A stretch of 64,000 nt of DNA, taken from NCBI GenBank assembly GCA_028671895.1, contig CM053796.1, positions 31,370,860-31,434,859 of the forward strand, in the 5' to 3' direction. Under the pieces are notes generated by a model, which saw nothing but the letters and a program-made list of their open reading frames with translations, did no database searches and was not told the DNA's origin. Positions 33,231 to 46,529 of the stretch are shown in pieces (the first letter of the stretch is position 1; each line of letters opens with the position of its first letter). The translations under genes were made by a program, and so were the position numbers. This DNA comes from Oenanthe sinensis. Taxonomy: Eukaryota > Streptophyta > Magnoliopsida > Apiales > Apiaceae.

Positions 33231-35580
33231 ATAATATCATCGTAGAATTGGTTTTTTAAAATTATATCATTCACTAGTTTGGATTTCCAAATGGCACTAC
33301 TATACTTTTGACTTCGTCCGCATCATACCACTCTGTTAACTAAACATTAATAAAATCGTTAAGTATTAATTAAAATGACAATTCCTAATGGTATCATTTA
33401 GGAAAGTCAATTTTTCCTAATTTGTTTAAAATATATAATAGATATTTGTTTTTTTATAATTATTCTTATATAATAGATATTTTGAAAAACTAGATAATCC
33501 ATTATTAAAAAAAATAGAGTTGCATTATTATTCAGTTATGTATATTTTATATCAAAACAATATAATCCAGTATTCGTAAAATTTTGTCTTAAAACTCATA
33601 TATATATATATATTGTCTTTATTTTGATGGAAAGATTCATTTTTTCAAATTTTTAATGAAAAATTTGAATTTGAACTATCTATTTGAGGTGTTATTATGT
33701 TGTTAATTTTAATGAGATTTATATAATATTACTTAAAAAGTAATTATCTGGATTTGAAATGAGAAAAAAAAATGAATTGATAAGTGAGAAGAATTACGAC
33801 TAAATTTATTATCGAAAAAGTAGATTTTCGAGTAAACTTGATAAAATTTTGGAAGAAATAAGTAAAAATTTGAAAAAATTTATCGTAACCTTTTGTTATA
33901 TTATATTATTTTTAAATATTTTGTACAATTATGGCGGGAAATTTTTTTTAGAGGACTCGTTTAAAAATTTCGACTCCGAATCTCAAATACGTGGGAACAG
34001 CCTTGAAAGAGTTCTGATTTGATATGTATATCTTCTGACAAGCCTGCACCCTTCTTCCTGTACACATTTATGTCAAGTGACTGATAGGAGAAGCTAATTT
34101 AGACTTTAACTACTGAAAAAGCCGCGCTTCGTGACAGTTTCATAATAAATTTTAAATTTATTAAAATTATTTTTGATATTGAAAATAATTAATAAATATA
34201 TAATTTTAATATATTATAGAAATTTATTTAAAAATATTTATTAATTTTATTTTTAAATGAATAAATATCAATTTATTTATTAAAAATCAACTACACGTAC
34301 ATTGATCAATTAGTAGATTTAAATAAATTAGAACTTAAATAAAATAATTAATAAAATTATTATGAACATTAAGAAACAATAATAACAAATATTAAAAATA
34401 ACATTATATATTAATAATTAAGAACATGTTAATAATATTATTATTTTCAAACTTTTTAAGCTTAAAGGGTTTAGCCGCACACTTGATAGATAGCCCAGAA
34501 GGGCTAGAGAATGATTATATAATTAGTTTATACAAATCCGTCCCGACTGAGACCATAGGTAAAAATGACATTTCCATAAATTGACAAAGAAATATGTCCA
34601 TTTTTTCATCAAAACAGGCGAAACGAGAATTGATTTTTCTTGATAGATAATATAACGATTATATATAAGGTTTATCGTCTTCTTGTATAGATTTTGATCA
34701 AACCACTAAATAAATATTTGATTTTGATCAAAGGACTAAATAAATATTTTTCACAAAGTTACATTACTAGTGACTCAATTGCATATGATAAAATTTGATA
34801 TAACATAATTATATTAAATTAAAATAATAATATTAAATTTATAAATATTATAAAATCAAATAATAATTTCATATGTATACGTGTGACTTATAACTCGAGC
34901 CCAGGTCTCCACGGCCACAACGTGTAATTCTTACCACTAAATTGCAGCCGCACGAGTGAGTGCAAAATGAAAATTATACTTTCTAATATAGTTTGGCATT
35001 TATATACCGAACAAATATTACCTGTTTTTTTAATTGTTTAAAAAAATATATTTTTAAATAATTGTTTCTCTTTTGGTTCAATATATATTTTTCAAAAGTA
35101 TCCTAGTACTCCTGTTTTTAATAAAATTTTATAACTGATCTCATTATTTAATATAATAATATAATAATTAAAGACAAATATGAGAATGAAATAATTTTTT
35201 TAAATACTCAAGTTTTTTAAAAAGATACAATTAAATAGGGATAAAGAATAAGTAGGGACTGAGCAAATGTTAATTTCGAAAACAAGATTCATATAAAAAT
35301 ATTAATAATGACTAGATAGATTTATGGTGTGTTGGAGTTTTTTAATGACAGAGAAATAAAGTTTACGAGGAATTTAAAAAAAATTCTTTGTAAGGTTCTT
35401 TTTCTTTAAAAAAAATGATTAATTCTGAAAAAAGGTGATTAATTAAAAGTTTTACATATTTTTCAAAATAATTATTTCATGTAATTTTTTTTAAAAAAAT
35501 TCCCCGTTTTCTTTTAAAAAACTTGAGAGCACATGAATTTCTTTTTTTAACAACTTTTTTTTCCAACTAAAATCTTTGAA

Positions 35581-35613
<33 letters not shown>

Positions 35614-35870
35614 GTATCGAACTTTGATATTAAATTCCAGTACATTGTTATAAACTCAATTAACTTTAAAATATGATGGTCAATTATTTTGGAACATCAA
35701 AAATTAAGATGCAAAAAATAGCACTCCGATAAATATAAAATATCAAAATATTTAAAACCCCCACCACTTTTACCCGCCCTCTCTTTTCATGTTTAAAACT
35801 TTCTGACCCGGACAAAAACACAAACTCAAATAGACGATCCCAACACACCCATAACAGCCAATTACATCTT
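33231..35870. other. AT-rich spacer before histone H4
   Basis: I see no gene. 33232-33420 weakly resembles the inverted-repeat element at 22254-22737 (runs of GGTATCAT-like text). A (TA)n run lies at about 35579-35606. The short ORF at 35684-35893 lies antisense to the H4 promoter and is unsupported. Confidence 0.5.
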
Positions 35871-35874
35871 ATCA

Positions 35875-35882
35875 CGCGGATC
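35875..35882 (+). promoter_or_regulatory. Histone octamer motif CGCGGATC
   Basis: This is an exact plant histone-promoter octamer, known to drive replication-dependent histone gene expression in dividing cells. It lies 158 bp before the H4 start codon. Confidence 0.85.
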
Positions 35883-35910
35883 ACAAAGCTCAACCGTCAG
35901 ATGAAGCCTC

Positions 35911-35920
35911 GAATCCAACG
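35911..35920 (+). promoter_or_regulatory. Nonamer-like histone promoter motif
   Basis: GAATCCAACG differs by one base from the plant histone nonamer CATCCAACG. It sits 29 bp after the octamer. Confidence 0.55.
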
Positions 35921-35973
35921 ACCACAAACTCACCCCGCCACTAGTTAAAATCCCAAACCCCCAAATCTCAAGC

Positions 35974-35981
35974 TATAAAAA
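35974..35981 (+). promoter_or_regulatory. TATA box of histone H4
   Basis: TATAAAAA follows AAGC and precedes a run of C. It lies 59 bp before the end of the leader, leaving a short 5' untranslated region. Confidence 0.75.
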
Positions 35982-36039
35982 CAACCCCCCCCCCCTCAAT
36001 CAGGAATTCAACCAGAACCAAACAATTCAAATTAACAAG

Positions 36040-36351
36040 ATGTCAGGGCGAGGAAAGGGAGGCAAGGGGTTAGGCAAAGGCGGAGCCAAGAGGCATCGCA
36101 AAGTGCTGAGGGACAACATCCAGGGCATTACCAAGCCTGCTATTCGAAGACTCGCAAGAAGAGGCGGTGTTAAGAGGATTTCAGGTCTCATTTACGAAGA
36201 GACTCGGGGCGTGCTTAAGATTTTCTTGGAAAATGTTATTCGCGATGCGGTTACTTACACCGAGCATGCTAGGAGGAAGACGGTCACTGCTATGGATGTT
36301 GTTTATGCTCTCAAGAGGCAGGGCAGGACTCTTTACGGTTTTGGTGGGTAA
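36040..36351 (+). CDS. Histone H4
   Basis: This is a complete, intronless 103-codon gene. After removal of the first Met, the 102-residue protein is the near-invariant eukaryotic histone H4. Visible features are the acetylatable tail [20 protein letters not shown], the histone fold from about residue 25 ([19 protein letters not shown]) and the C-terminal [13 protein letters not shown]. It pairs with H3 as the (H3-H4)2 tetramer at the nucleosome core. Octamer, nonamer-like and TATA elements lie immediately upstream, so S-phase expression is expected. Its G/C use is higher than in the surrounding DNA. It is convergent with the ALY gene. Confidence 0.99.
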
Positions 36352-37416
36352 ATTAGATGGATTAGTACCGAATTGTATTTCATTTACTTTTTATTTTGTG
36401 GTTCACTGGATTTAGTTTAACTTGTTGTTTTGCTCAAACATTTTCGAGAATGAATTTTATCAGTGTATCTGCTGGGTAAACATACATACTAATCAACTTG
36501 AAAAATCGTTTAAATTTTGATGTGATGAAAAAATGAATTCCAGATGTAACTATATAACATCATTATCATAAAAGCCCATTCTTATAAGTGAAATTGCAGT
36601 TATCTATTTAGAAAATACTATGATGCAGGGCACCGGATAAAAAAGCCCAAAGAAACTAATTACCCAACAGGCCTCCCCGCCTTTGTTGCTAGAAACATCA
36701 CCCAACAGACAACTTCGCACAATATTCTACTACTACATGACAACCCCCATGCACTAGGTTGTAATTGTAAATGTCATTTCCAGCTTCAGATGTCAGACGA
36801 CCACGGTATGATTATGTGAACTGACTGAATGACTCTCTAACCTGAAGCTTACAATTATCAGTACATTTCATTTAACAAGGCATATAGTATTTTGGCAGTG
36901 TGCTTCTTGTCCCTAAAATTATAATATCATGTGTATGACCACACCAAAAGCAACCATTTACTAGCAAGGTAATGTCAAGTTGAAAACATGTAGAACTTTC
37001 AAGACAAAGCTACCTCCATTACTGATGCTCCGAAAACGAGATAGTCTGAAACATCGGAACAGCAGGTTAGTGTGTTGATGGCATTACCACCAATATCAAT
37101 CTCCTCGACTCCTATGGATTTAGGCGAGCAAAGGAGAAATTTTTTGTGCTTCGTGATTACAAGTTCAGAATAAACCAAGGATTTAAAAATAAACAATACC
37201 TATGTTGAGGAGTTGAATAAATCTATTATCCAATAAGACACGTAATTTTCCCAAACGAAAATAATATCAGATTACAAACTTCAACTCCACAAACCAAGGT
37301 CAACCAGCTGCTCTACAAGAGTATTACTTCATTCCTCACTAACTAGATGCATAAATTACATGATATTGTGGAGAGGCGAATCAAGCATGCAATTGCTGCA
37401 GCAACGTGAGTAAAAT
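36352..37416. other. Spacer between convergent H4 and ALY genes
   Basis: This interval should hold the 3' untranslated regions of both genes. No repeat or gene was recognised. The 65-codon ORF at 36999-37196 has no supporting feature. Confidence 0.6.
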
Positions 37417-40400
37417 TCAGTTTATCTGCATTGACTCTGCATGATACTTCTCTAAATCAGCATCCAGATCATCTTGGGATAACTTCTCCCCGTGTCCTCT
37501 GCCACTTCCATGTCCCCTCCCAGATCCACGACCTCGACTACCACCACGCGACCTTCCAAATCCGCCCCTTCCTTGCCCACTGTTCCAATATACAATTTAA
37601 AAGCAAATCATCAGATGTGCGAGCATAATGTAAATATTTACAACTTCACCAAGCAAGGAGCTTATGCACATTATAACACACAATGAACATGCACAATATA
37701 CTCAAATTTTTACATGTAAACATTCCCACTTCAAATCGATTCTCCATCTGAACTCAGCGCACACGAAACATTAATAATACTCCACAAGCATAATATTACG
37801 TTCTTATGAAATTTTAACAATCTTATGGAAAATTTGTCAGGAATTCATCAATCACTGAACCATTTGGGACTGTTTTTGGTGTTTTCTAGTTATATATTCA
37901 GAATTAACAAGTAAAGCAGAGAGATTAAGGCAGATACAAAGAATTTAGAGGGAGTTCAGAGAGAAATGAGAGAGATAAGGGCAGAAAAGAGAGAGATTTA
38001 GCAGAGAGAGACAGAGATAGAGAGATTACATATAGAAATAACTTGTAGAAGAAGATAGAAGTTTCTAGAGAGAGAAACAGTTAGAAGAGAAAGAAAACTA
38101 GAGAGTGAGAATGGTGGAACTAAGTCCCATTCTCATATATTCATAATGCATAAACTGTGTACGAACAAGTCTGGTATTTATAGACTTACAAAGTGAGAGT
38201 ATTGAAATTTATACAAAATCGTATAAAATACTACAGATAGATTTATAAGCAGTTAAAGCTACTGAAAATTGGAAATGAGTGCATACCTTCTAGGAACCCC
38301 ATTAAAGTTTGAGCTGTTTCCATTTGCAGATGGTGTCCCAGCTGCAGGAGTCACTATGTTTGTTCCGACAATTTCTACTTTCATTGGCTTCCCATCAAGC
38401 TGGACATTATTGTACTTGGTGACAGCTGATAATGCATCTTGACGACGTGAAAAGACAACTTCAGCCGTTTCCTATGGATAAGATGTTTTCTAAACTCACA
38501 GCAGGACACGACAGTCTTTCTAGAAAACCACATAAATTTCTCAATTTTGAATATATACCTTTGATCTACCACTTCGATCATAATGTACTACACATCGTTT
38601 CAGATCACCCATTTCTGAAAACAGCTCCTGCATAAAGTTTCCAGGTCATATTCAAATTAATATTAAACGCAAAATTAGAAGCAATGTAGAAAGACATTAA
38701 TATCAGAACCATAATCTTTAGCATCTAAATTCAGAATTGGTTTATAATTGTGCAGGTCAAATACACCAAGAATAACAGGAAATATGAGGAAATATATTTT
38801 TGGGATTATTTGCTCAAAACACAACATAAACAAAAAAAGGAAGGAAGTTTAAGCACTAAAAAATTATTGAAGTTGAAACAAGTGATGCAAAGAATATTCC
38901 TAATTTCTAGATCCAATTTCAACTGATTGTCTAGATAATCTTTCTAACTTTTTCTTCGTTTCAAAATCAACCAATTTCCAATATAGCACAGATATGTGTC
39001 TACCCACACATCGCGCATCAAACGTGGTCTTCTCAGTCTGCATGTGCGATGCACTTTAAACCCCGCTTGCACATACGCCCTTTAAACTATATATTCTAGG
39101 CTTCAACTTCAAGGATGGTTCATTTCTCTTTTAATGTTTTAGCTTAAGACAACTATTACATATGAAGTGAGTTCTTAACCAAGTGAAAACCTAACCATCA
39201 TTGAATACTATGCAACTCCAATTGAAAACATGGTTGTAGCGATACTATTCAACGAAAAAATAAAAATCAACTAAAGGCCCAAGTGCATATGATAATTCAT
39301 TTTCATGTAGTTAAACCAGAAAATATAGGAAGAATGGATTTTTCTCTTACCCGACGCACTACACACAGGATTCTTTAGGGTGCGGAGATTCTTGGACGAC
39401 GGGTAAATAAAAAGTGTTTTCCACTTTCACAAACTAATAATGAAAAGTGGGTAGAAATAGTATATGTAAATAGATTTTCTAACTCCTTTAGATCATATTT
39501 ATGTTAATCAATAAATTAAGTACTTGATCACTTAACTATTTTATAAAGCATCAATTGTGTTATATTGAGCAATTATTATATAAATTATTAATTTATTAAA
39601 GATAATGAACTTATTTATTTGACTATCTAGTTTAATTTAAATGCAACTTTTGAAATATATATAATATATTTAATATTTTAATATTTGCCGAATCAACCTG
39701 CGAATTTGTCAAACTCCTGTATCCACGCATCCGCACTCATGCTTCCTAGCACTAATGATTCGTAGCAGTTAATCAACAAGATATAGTGAAATGGAGTAAC
39801 TGTTTAGGCCAGAAAAAAAGTCCAAAACAGAGGTTATGATCGGTTCTTACTTTGGAGTGAACAAGCATATTGGCATTAAATTTAATCAAATAGTTTAACA
39901 CGGGAATTGAATTCAAAATGCCAAGTTTCAACTTTAAAAAAATTTAAAAGATGCAGTTCAAGTACTGCAGTAGCATCATATATTGAATGACCTCATTTCT
40001 CTTCTTCATCAACTATGATAATGGACCAATGTGGTCATCCCAAATTAGATAGATCATTGAAGAGCATTGGGAAGCCAATTACAATTACATTATTAGTTTA
40101 TGTAAATATCTATAGTTTTCATTTTTCAATTTGTTGCTAATAATAACAATATTAGATAAAATTGATTGATTTTATTGCTCGAAATTCAAGTCCTTGCACG
40201 GTGTGCCTTATTCATAGTCTTGTCCTTTAAAATAGTGGAAGCTGGACCCACATGTGCTTAATTTCAAACATGATAATACCTTAATTTCATTCAACTAAAA
40301 ATTTCAGTTAGTTATTATTCTTCACATATTCTTCTTTTAGTCTTGAAATTTCAATAGACACAAAACTACTGACCTCTGTCCCTCAACTGAGTCAAAAAAA

Positions 40401-41633
40401 TCTCAGCCATTATCCTTCTTACAAAAAAAAGTACAGAAATTGTGTATGTTCCATTTCAATATATTAAGCAAGTTAGAGGTAAGCTAGCATCTTAAAGCCC
40501 ATATATTTAAGGATTGAAAAAATATTATGCTCCATCTAGTTGAAGCCTGAAGGAATGAAGTTGGGTAAGAAATGAGAATGGAATGAAATTTTTGTGGGTA
40601 CATACTCATAATTTTTTTAATCCCTTAATTCCATTTCTACCAATTTAATATAGAGCTAAAAAACACCAATATAAGAACAAATACTCCATTCTCTTTTCTA
40701 CTCATTTATTCCCAAACATTATCACAAAGTTGGCACTTTTTTATTATTTCCACCCTACCCTCTTACATCACTCTCTTCTAATTTTATTCATAATTTTACC
40801 CTCCATTCCCCCTGAGCAAACTTAGAATACTCCTCGCATTCCTTATCTACAAGGAAGTCGACCCTTGTATTGTTTTTATCAATACAATATTTATTTCCCT
40901 CCTTTTCGTCACTTCTTATCTACAAGGAAGTCGAATTATACTGTAAATCACATCATCCATCAAACACATAACTAACAAACAACCCAATATAAAAAAAAAG
41001 AAAAAAAATAACCTTGATATCTTCCTGAGAAACACCGTAATCAAGATTGGATACATACAGCTTCGTTCCAGTTTCAATGGACGAACTTCTGTTCCTACCT
41101 CCATATCCCTGATTCGCCATCGCCTGATCCAAACTAAACATATCATGCTTCCATGCTGAATTCGGAGCCTAATATCAACCAAAACAATCTCAATTTACTT
41201 AACTTAAAAAATTAATACTCCCTCCATCCCACTTTTTAGAAATCCATTTTAAATTTTTCAAGCATATTAAAAAATTAAATTTTGTAATTTTCTCCCAATA
41301 TAAGTCTATGGTAAACTAACACACTAGAGGGTTATTATAGGAATTTCAATAAAAAAAATGGGCAACTAGTATGAGACAAACAAATTATCACAATGTAAAC
41401 CGAATACAATTACAAACTTAATCTCGATAAATTAATAAAATTCTCCGGTCTCGAAACTATACCTTAAAAGAAGCGTAAGGAGCAGCTCGATTTGAAGAGC
41501 GATTATTAGACCGGCGAGTTGGACCGGGACCAAAAGAACGGCCTCTCCCTCGACCGCCACCGCCACCGCCGCCGCCGCTGGACTTCTTATTGCTTTTAAT
41601 GATGTCGTCGAGAGTTTGGTCTAAAGCAGACAT
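37417..41633 (-). CDS. ALY: THO complex subunit 4 / ALY mRNA-export adaptor
   Basis: Five exons are inferred: 41633-41463, 41168-41013, 38627-38559, 38471-38287 and 37579-37417. All junctions are GT..AG and in frame, and the total is 744 nt, or 247 residues. The N-terminus MSALDQTLDDIIKSNKK is the UAP56-binding motif of the REF/ALY family, followed by eight glycines and RGRGR. One RRM spans about residues 93-170, with RNP2 LYVSNL and the RNP1 region GRSKETAEVVF, then YNNVQLDGKPMKVEIVGTN. A Gly/Arg-rich tail (GRGSGRGHGSGRGHG) precedes the C-terminal LDADLEKYHAESMQIN. ALY proteins couple transcription and splicing to nuclear mRNA export within TREX. The third intron is long (2385 bp). All key motifs are present, so the gene looks intact. 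Confidence 0.96.
37930..38110. repeat. GA-rich tract in the last ALY intron
   Basis: The plus strand is dominated by GAGAGA and AGAGAG words, so the ALY transcript is strongly CU-rich here. It lies within the intron 37580-38286. Confidence 0.7.
41218..41380. mobile_element. Stowaway-like MITE in the first ALY intron
   Basis: CTCCCTCCATCCCACTTTTT follows TA at 41216-41217, a typical Stowaway end. The far end is degraded, near ACTAGTATGAGACAAA. It sits in the 294-bp intron 41169-41462 and makes up more than half of it. Confidence 0.55.
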
Positions 41634-41783
41634 ATTTGTATATATGTATCTAAACCCTAGATATAGATACAGATCTGTGAATGTATAAATTCTAGGGTAA
41701 TCGAGGATAAAATAAGTGGGGGGAGAAGTAGTAGAGGCTGGGAGACTCGATCTGACTTGTGTCGAAAAGCGAGAGCCAGACAA

Positions 41784-43249
41784 ATCAGTTCAAGTAACTT
41801 ATTATACCAGCTCCTTGGTGACACGGGTTATTAGTTTTATTTTATTAATTAAATTTTAATATTTTATTTTTTCATTTTCTAAATTATATTTATATTATAT
41901 TATATTTTACATATATATATTATAAAAATATTAGAATATTATTATTAAATATTTTCTATTAATTGTGTTTTTTAATATTTCATTATTAACATTTTAATGT
42001 TATTTTATATATTTATCTTTATTCTTATTAACTATATTTGATATCATGTGTGAATATATTATTATATTTGAATTATATTTTTATTTATTTTACATGTATA
42101 TTATTAGAGTATTTAAATACTATTATTAAATATTTTCTTTTATTCGTATTTTATTTTTATTTATGTTAAATAGAAATCAAGATATTGTTTTAATTTTTTA
42201 ATATACTTGCTTTTTATTATCATTTATTTCATTCATATTCATGCAGTGCTTCAAATTTATTATTTTTTTTTTATAAATTTATCTTTATTCCTTTTTAATA
42301 TTAAAATTTAATATATTTTTTCTAAAAATAATATAAATTTAGTTATTGTTATTTATTTATAATTAAATAATATTTTATTTTTTCATTTTCTAAATTACAT
42401 TTACATTTGTACTTTTATTATTTTTTATTTTATTTCATGTCATGTATAACTATATTATTATATCTTAATTTTATTAATTAGATATTTATAATTTTATTTT
42501 ACATGTATATCACAAAAATATTAGAATATTATTATTACATATTTTCTGTTAGCTGTGTTTTTTTAATATTTTATTATTAACATTTTAATATTATTTTATA
42601 TATTTATCTTTATTCTTATTAAGTTTATTTTATATCTTTATTTTTAGTAAGTTATTGTTATTTATTAATAATCAAACTTTTAATATTTTATTTATAAATA
42701 ATATTAAACTAATTTTTGTGTTCATAAATAATCAAATTTTGATCAATTAATTAATTAATAACATTTATGAATTTACATTTTGAGATATAGTCTTATGTAT
42801 TAAGTTTTGATTATTTTGTATTAACTATAAGTGTAAATTAAATTAGGATTAAGAAGTTACTAATTCATACAGTAATCCTCACTTAGGTTGTTCGAAGTGA
42901 CAGTCAACGAGAAGAAAGTCAAACTGGATCAAACCGCTTTTATAAAAGAAATCAAATGATTTTCTCTCTACATATATTTAGATGAGATTTATCAAAATAT
43001 TGATAAAATCAAATCTAATTTATATATGTTATATTTTGAGGCAAAAATTGAAGATGAACAAATATAGTATCTAAACATTGCTTTTACGAGACAGGAAATA
43101 TGAATATCTATTTAAAAGGGTGTTTGTTTTAAATGTTTTCAAGAGAATATATTTTTAATATATTTTCTAAATATATTTGTTCAATTTATCTTCAACAAAA
43201 TCCTGCCTAAACATAAAATACATATTTTTTCCCGAAAGCCCTTAATTGT
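41784..43249. repeat. AT-rich spacer with ~590-bp direct repeat
   Basis: A ~130-bp block (ATATTAGAATATTATTATTA to TTTATCTTTATTCTTATTA) occurs near 41908-42032 and again near 42497-42632. A partial third version lies around 42095-42150. No gene was seen. From 42870 to 43249 nothing was recognised. Confidence 0.5.
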
Positions 43250-43257
43250 CCTATTTC

Positions 43258-44247
43258 TAGGGCTGTCAAAAAAATCCGAAAAATCCGATATTCGTCCGAA
43301 ATATCTGTATTCGTATCCGGAAAAAAGCGGATATTATCCGTATCCAGAAAAAAGCGGATATTATCCGTATCCGAATCCGAAGATTCCGGATACGGATATG
43401 GATATAGGCACATCCGTATCCGAAAATATCCGTATCCGAAATTAATTATATATAATATATATAAATATATTTTTTTAAATATATATAATATATAATTATA
43501 TATTTTTAAACTCATTTATAGTTATAAGCCCATTTATATATTTTTGTATATACACTTATAGTTATAAACCCATTTAATTTAATTCAATTATATTTTTTAA
43601 TTAGCTCAACTCTAATGTCTATTTTAATTTAATAAATTAATATATACACTACACATGGTTATACTTTAAAATATATATTCAATATATATATCAATTTATA
43701 TTTCTATAGTATTTTATGCATTTTAAATCGTATCACATATATCACATAAATAATATATATATACAATTTAAAATTTATTCTATTAGTTTTGTAGTGTGTA
43801 TATATATTCATTAAATAATATATTTATACAAATTTTATATAATTGTAAAAATATTATAGACATATATAAAAATATCATTTGAGTTTAATATTATTAAAAT
43901 AACAAAATTAGATTGAAAAGATAAATAAAAATTATTTTTTTTAAAATAAAATAGGCTTAAATCCCTTTAACTCTTAACTCAATTAAAAAAAATAAATTAA
44001 TTTTTTAATTTTTTTTTGCAATTTTTTTTGAATTTTTATTATAAATTTAAAAAATTTATTAAAAATCGGATTCGGATTCGGATCCGGATATTATCCGTAT
44101 CCGGATAGTATCCGCCTGATCCGGATTCGGATATTAACCTTTAAAATTTTCCGGATTCGGATACGGATACGGATACAGATTTTCGGATTCGGATTCGGAT
44201 ACGGATATTGACAGATCCGTATCCGGATTATCCGGTTTACAGCCCTA
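43258..44247. mobile_element. hAT-type element with CGGATA-rich ends
   Basis: The ends are TAGGGCTGTCAAA and, in reverse complement, TAGGGCTGTAAA. They are flanked by a perfect 8-bp duplication CCTATTTC (43250-43257 and 44248-44255), the hAT hallmark. About 180 bp at each end is packed with variants of ATCCGTATCCGGA in both orientations. The ~630-bp interior is very AT-rich and non-coding. The ORF 43207-43515 is only a translation of the left array. Confidence 0.85.
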
Positions 44248-44910
44248 CCTATTTCTTTGGATAATTTGTATTTTAATTTAAATTAAATATTCCTTGGACT
44301 TCATAGTCATTATTATTTTAGGAATATTATATTTGAATATATTTTGAGTCAAAACTTTAGTCCAAACGTCGACAAGTGATAGCTTGTAATAGCTATCGAT
44401 TGTTGTTTCAGACTGTACGGACAGCGAAACGATCTTTTTCTGAAAGTGATAGCTACACATGTCGAAATTACTTGAAACTTGGGGAATGTCACTACAATGT
44501 TGAAAAAGAATTTTAGGATGTTTCTCATAATTTTTGGGTGACTTTTATTTTTGGCATGTATTCCTAATTTTAGGATTGTTTGTTCGGTCAATTAAAATTC
44601 AATGAAGATCAACTCCAAATTGAGTAGGATTTTGACCATGACCTATTGAGATCATTCTCAGATGGTTCCCAAAATTTCATAAGTTTTGGAGCATATTTTG
44701 AAAATCATCATTTTTTTAACGCATCGTTCGGTATCATGTTTATTCGCTTAAATAATTTACTGAATGAGGCTAACACGTTTCTCTAGGCACCCATATGGGT
44801 AAATACAGATGGGGGGACATAATTTTCAAATTGTGTACCTTACGTTATCACATGCCAAGCCTTGTCCCTTGTCCCCTAATTAAATAAATCAAAAATGCTT
44901 AATTTTGGCC

Positions 44911-44918
44911 TATAAATA
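44911..44918 (+). promoter_or_regulatory. TATA box, probable LTR promoter
   Basis: TATAAATA in GGCCTATAAATAAGATCTC is followed by a pyrimidine-rich leader. The position fits the U3/R boundary of the element C LTR. Confidence 0.45.
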
Positions 44919-45539
44919 AGATCTCACCCCCACTTCATTTCTCAAGCCATTTAGTGCCAAACATGTGCTGCATATTTCACTCTAAAGAATCTCTCAAGAT
45001 CAGTATGTTTTCATCTTCAAGAGTTCTTGATTTTAAGCTTTATTCTTTCATAGATCTAACCCCTAACAAGTTTATAAACCCATATACTTGCACAAATTAC
45101 ACACCAACCATTTTGGCTACCCAAAGACCTCATTCCCACAGCCCTTAGACTTGTCTAGCTGCCCCTAAAGTTATACCAAAAGTTCACTTTCCGACGATTT
45201 TTCGGTGACTTTTTCCGGCGACTACTTTTTATGTATTTTGGCTTCGAAATTGGCTTTTTCTCTTAATTTCTCTCTAGATCTCAAGAGTTACAAGTTGATT
45301 CCATTTTTATATGTTAGTATATATATTAGGCAGGTTATATTTAGATTTGTGCTTGCTTGGTTTGATTGTTAGATCTATTATATAGTTAGTTTTGTCTACA
45401 ATTTATATAGTTACGTGCTTTAATTGTTTGTTCTTTGTCTTCTATATAAATTGTGGTAACTGTTGGAAGAGCTTTCTTTTCATCTCTTGCTCTTCACAAC
45501 CAAGTTATTTATATTCTCGGTGTAGGATTCCGGGATTAA

Positions 45540-46370
45540 TAACGACTCTAAGTTACTTAAGTTCCGAGTAGAGACCGATTTGTATAAATCTCATAAAGAG
45601 GTATAAGCAAAAGAACTCCTTGTTGAATTTGGTAATTAAACTAGCTTCTATTTCAAGTTGAGACCTACTTGTATAAGTCTTATTTAGAGACATAAACAAA
45701 AGGACTCCTTGTTGATAAGTTGGAAGTTAACTCATTTTATTTCCGAGTTGAGATTCTATTCATATAAGTCTAAATTATTAGACATAAACGAACTTCTCCT
45801 TGTTTGAAATAAATAGAGTATTAATCTCACTTAATTCCGAGCCGAGACCAATTTGTATAAGTCGAGATACGGCATAAACAAAAAGACTCCTTGTAGAACA
45901 ATTAAGATAAAGAAACTAACTTATATTCCGAGATAAAAACACTTGTATAAATCTCACTTAGAGATATAAATGAAGCTTTCTCTCGTATAATATTTGTCAA
46001 GTTTAAACTCACCTTAATTCCAAGTCGAGACCAATATGTATAAGTCGAGTTATGACATAAATAAAAGGACTCCTTGTTAAATTATTCGTGAAAGAAACGA
46101 ACTTATATTCCGAGTTGTACTCTTTCGTATAAATCTCACTTAGAGATATAAATGAAGCAAACTCGTAGAATATTTGTAAGTTTATTCTTTAACTTCGAAC
46201 ACCGAGTTAAGGGTTATTCGTATAAGTCGAGATACGATATAAACGAACCTAACTTGTTGAGTTCTTGAGATTAACCCAACTTCGATTCTGAGTTAAAAAC
46301 TATTCGTATAAATCGAGGTCCGACATAAACGAAACATCCTCGTTGAATCTTAGTGGTATATCTGTTGTTC
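45540..46370 (+). repeat. ~90-bp tandem repeats inside the LTR region
   Basis: Nine degenerate units of about 85-95 bp carry TTCCGAG...GAGACC, TTGTATAAGTC, GACATAAACAAA and ACTCCTTGTT. TTGTATAAGTC-like anchors recur near 45579, 45670, 45758, 45853, 45942, 46035, 46122, 46215 and 46303. Confidence 0.8.
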
Positions 46371-46495
46371 GTTTAAAGGCCATATTTTAGTTGTTTTAAT
46401 TTCCAAGGCCTTATAAACAACCCAACCATAAAACGTTCTTGATCTTGTTCAAGTCACAATATATTTGGCTTAGTTATATTCGGCCTTATATATCC

Positions 46496-46529
<34 letters not shown>

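Noticed and set aside
34880..34960. tRNA-like or SINE text near GAGCCCAGGTCTCCACGGCC
   Set aside because: Box-like words are isolated, with no proper spacing and no boundaries.
37431..37686. Plus-strand ORFs opposite the last ALY exon
   Set aside because: They are antisense shadows of the Gly/Arg-rich ALY coding sequence.
43207..43515. 102-codon ORF rich in Tyr, Pro and Asp
   Set aside because: It is a translation of the CGGATA-like array at the left end of the hAT-type element.
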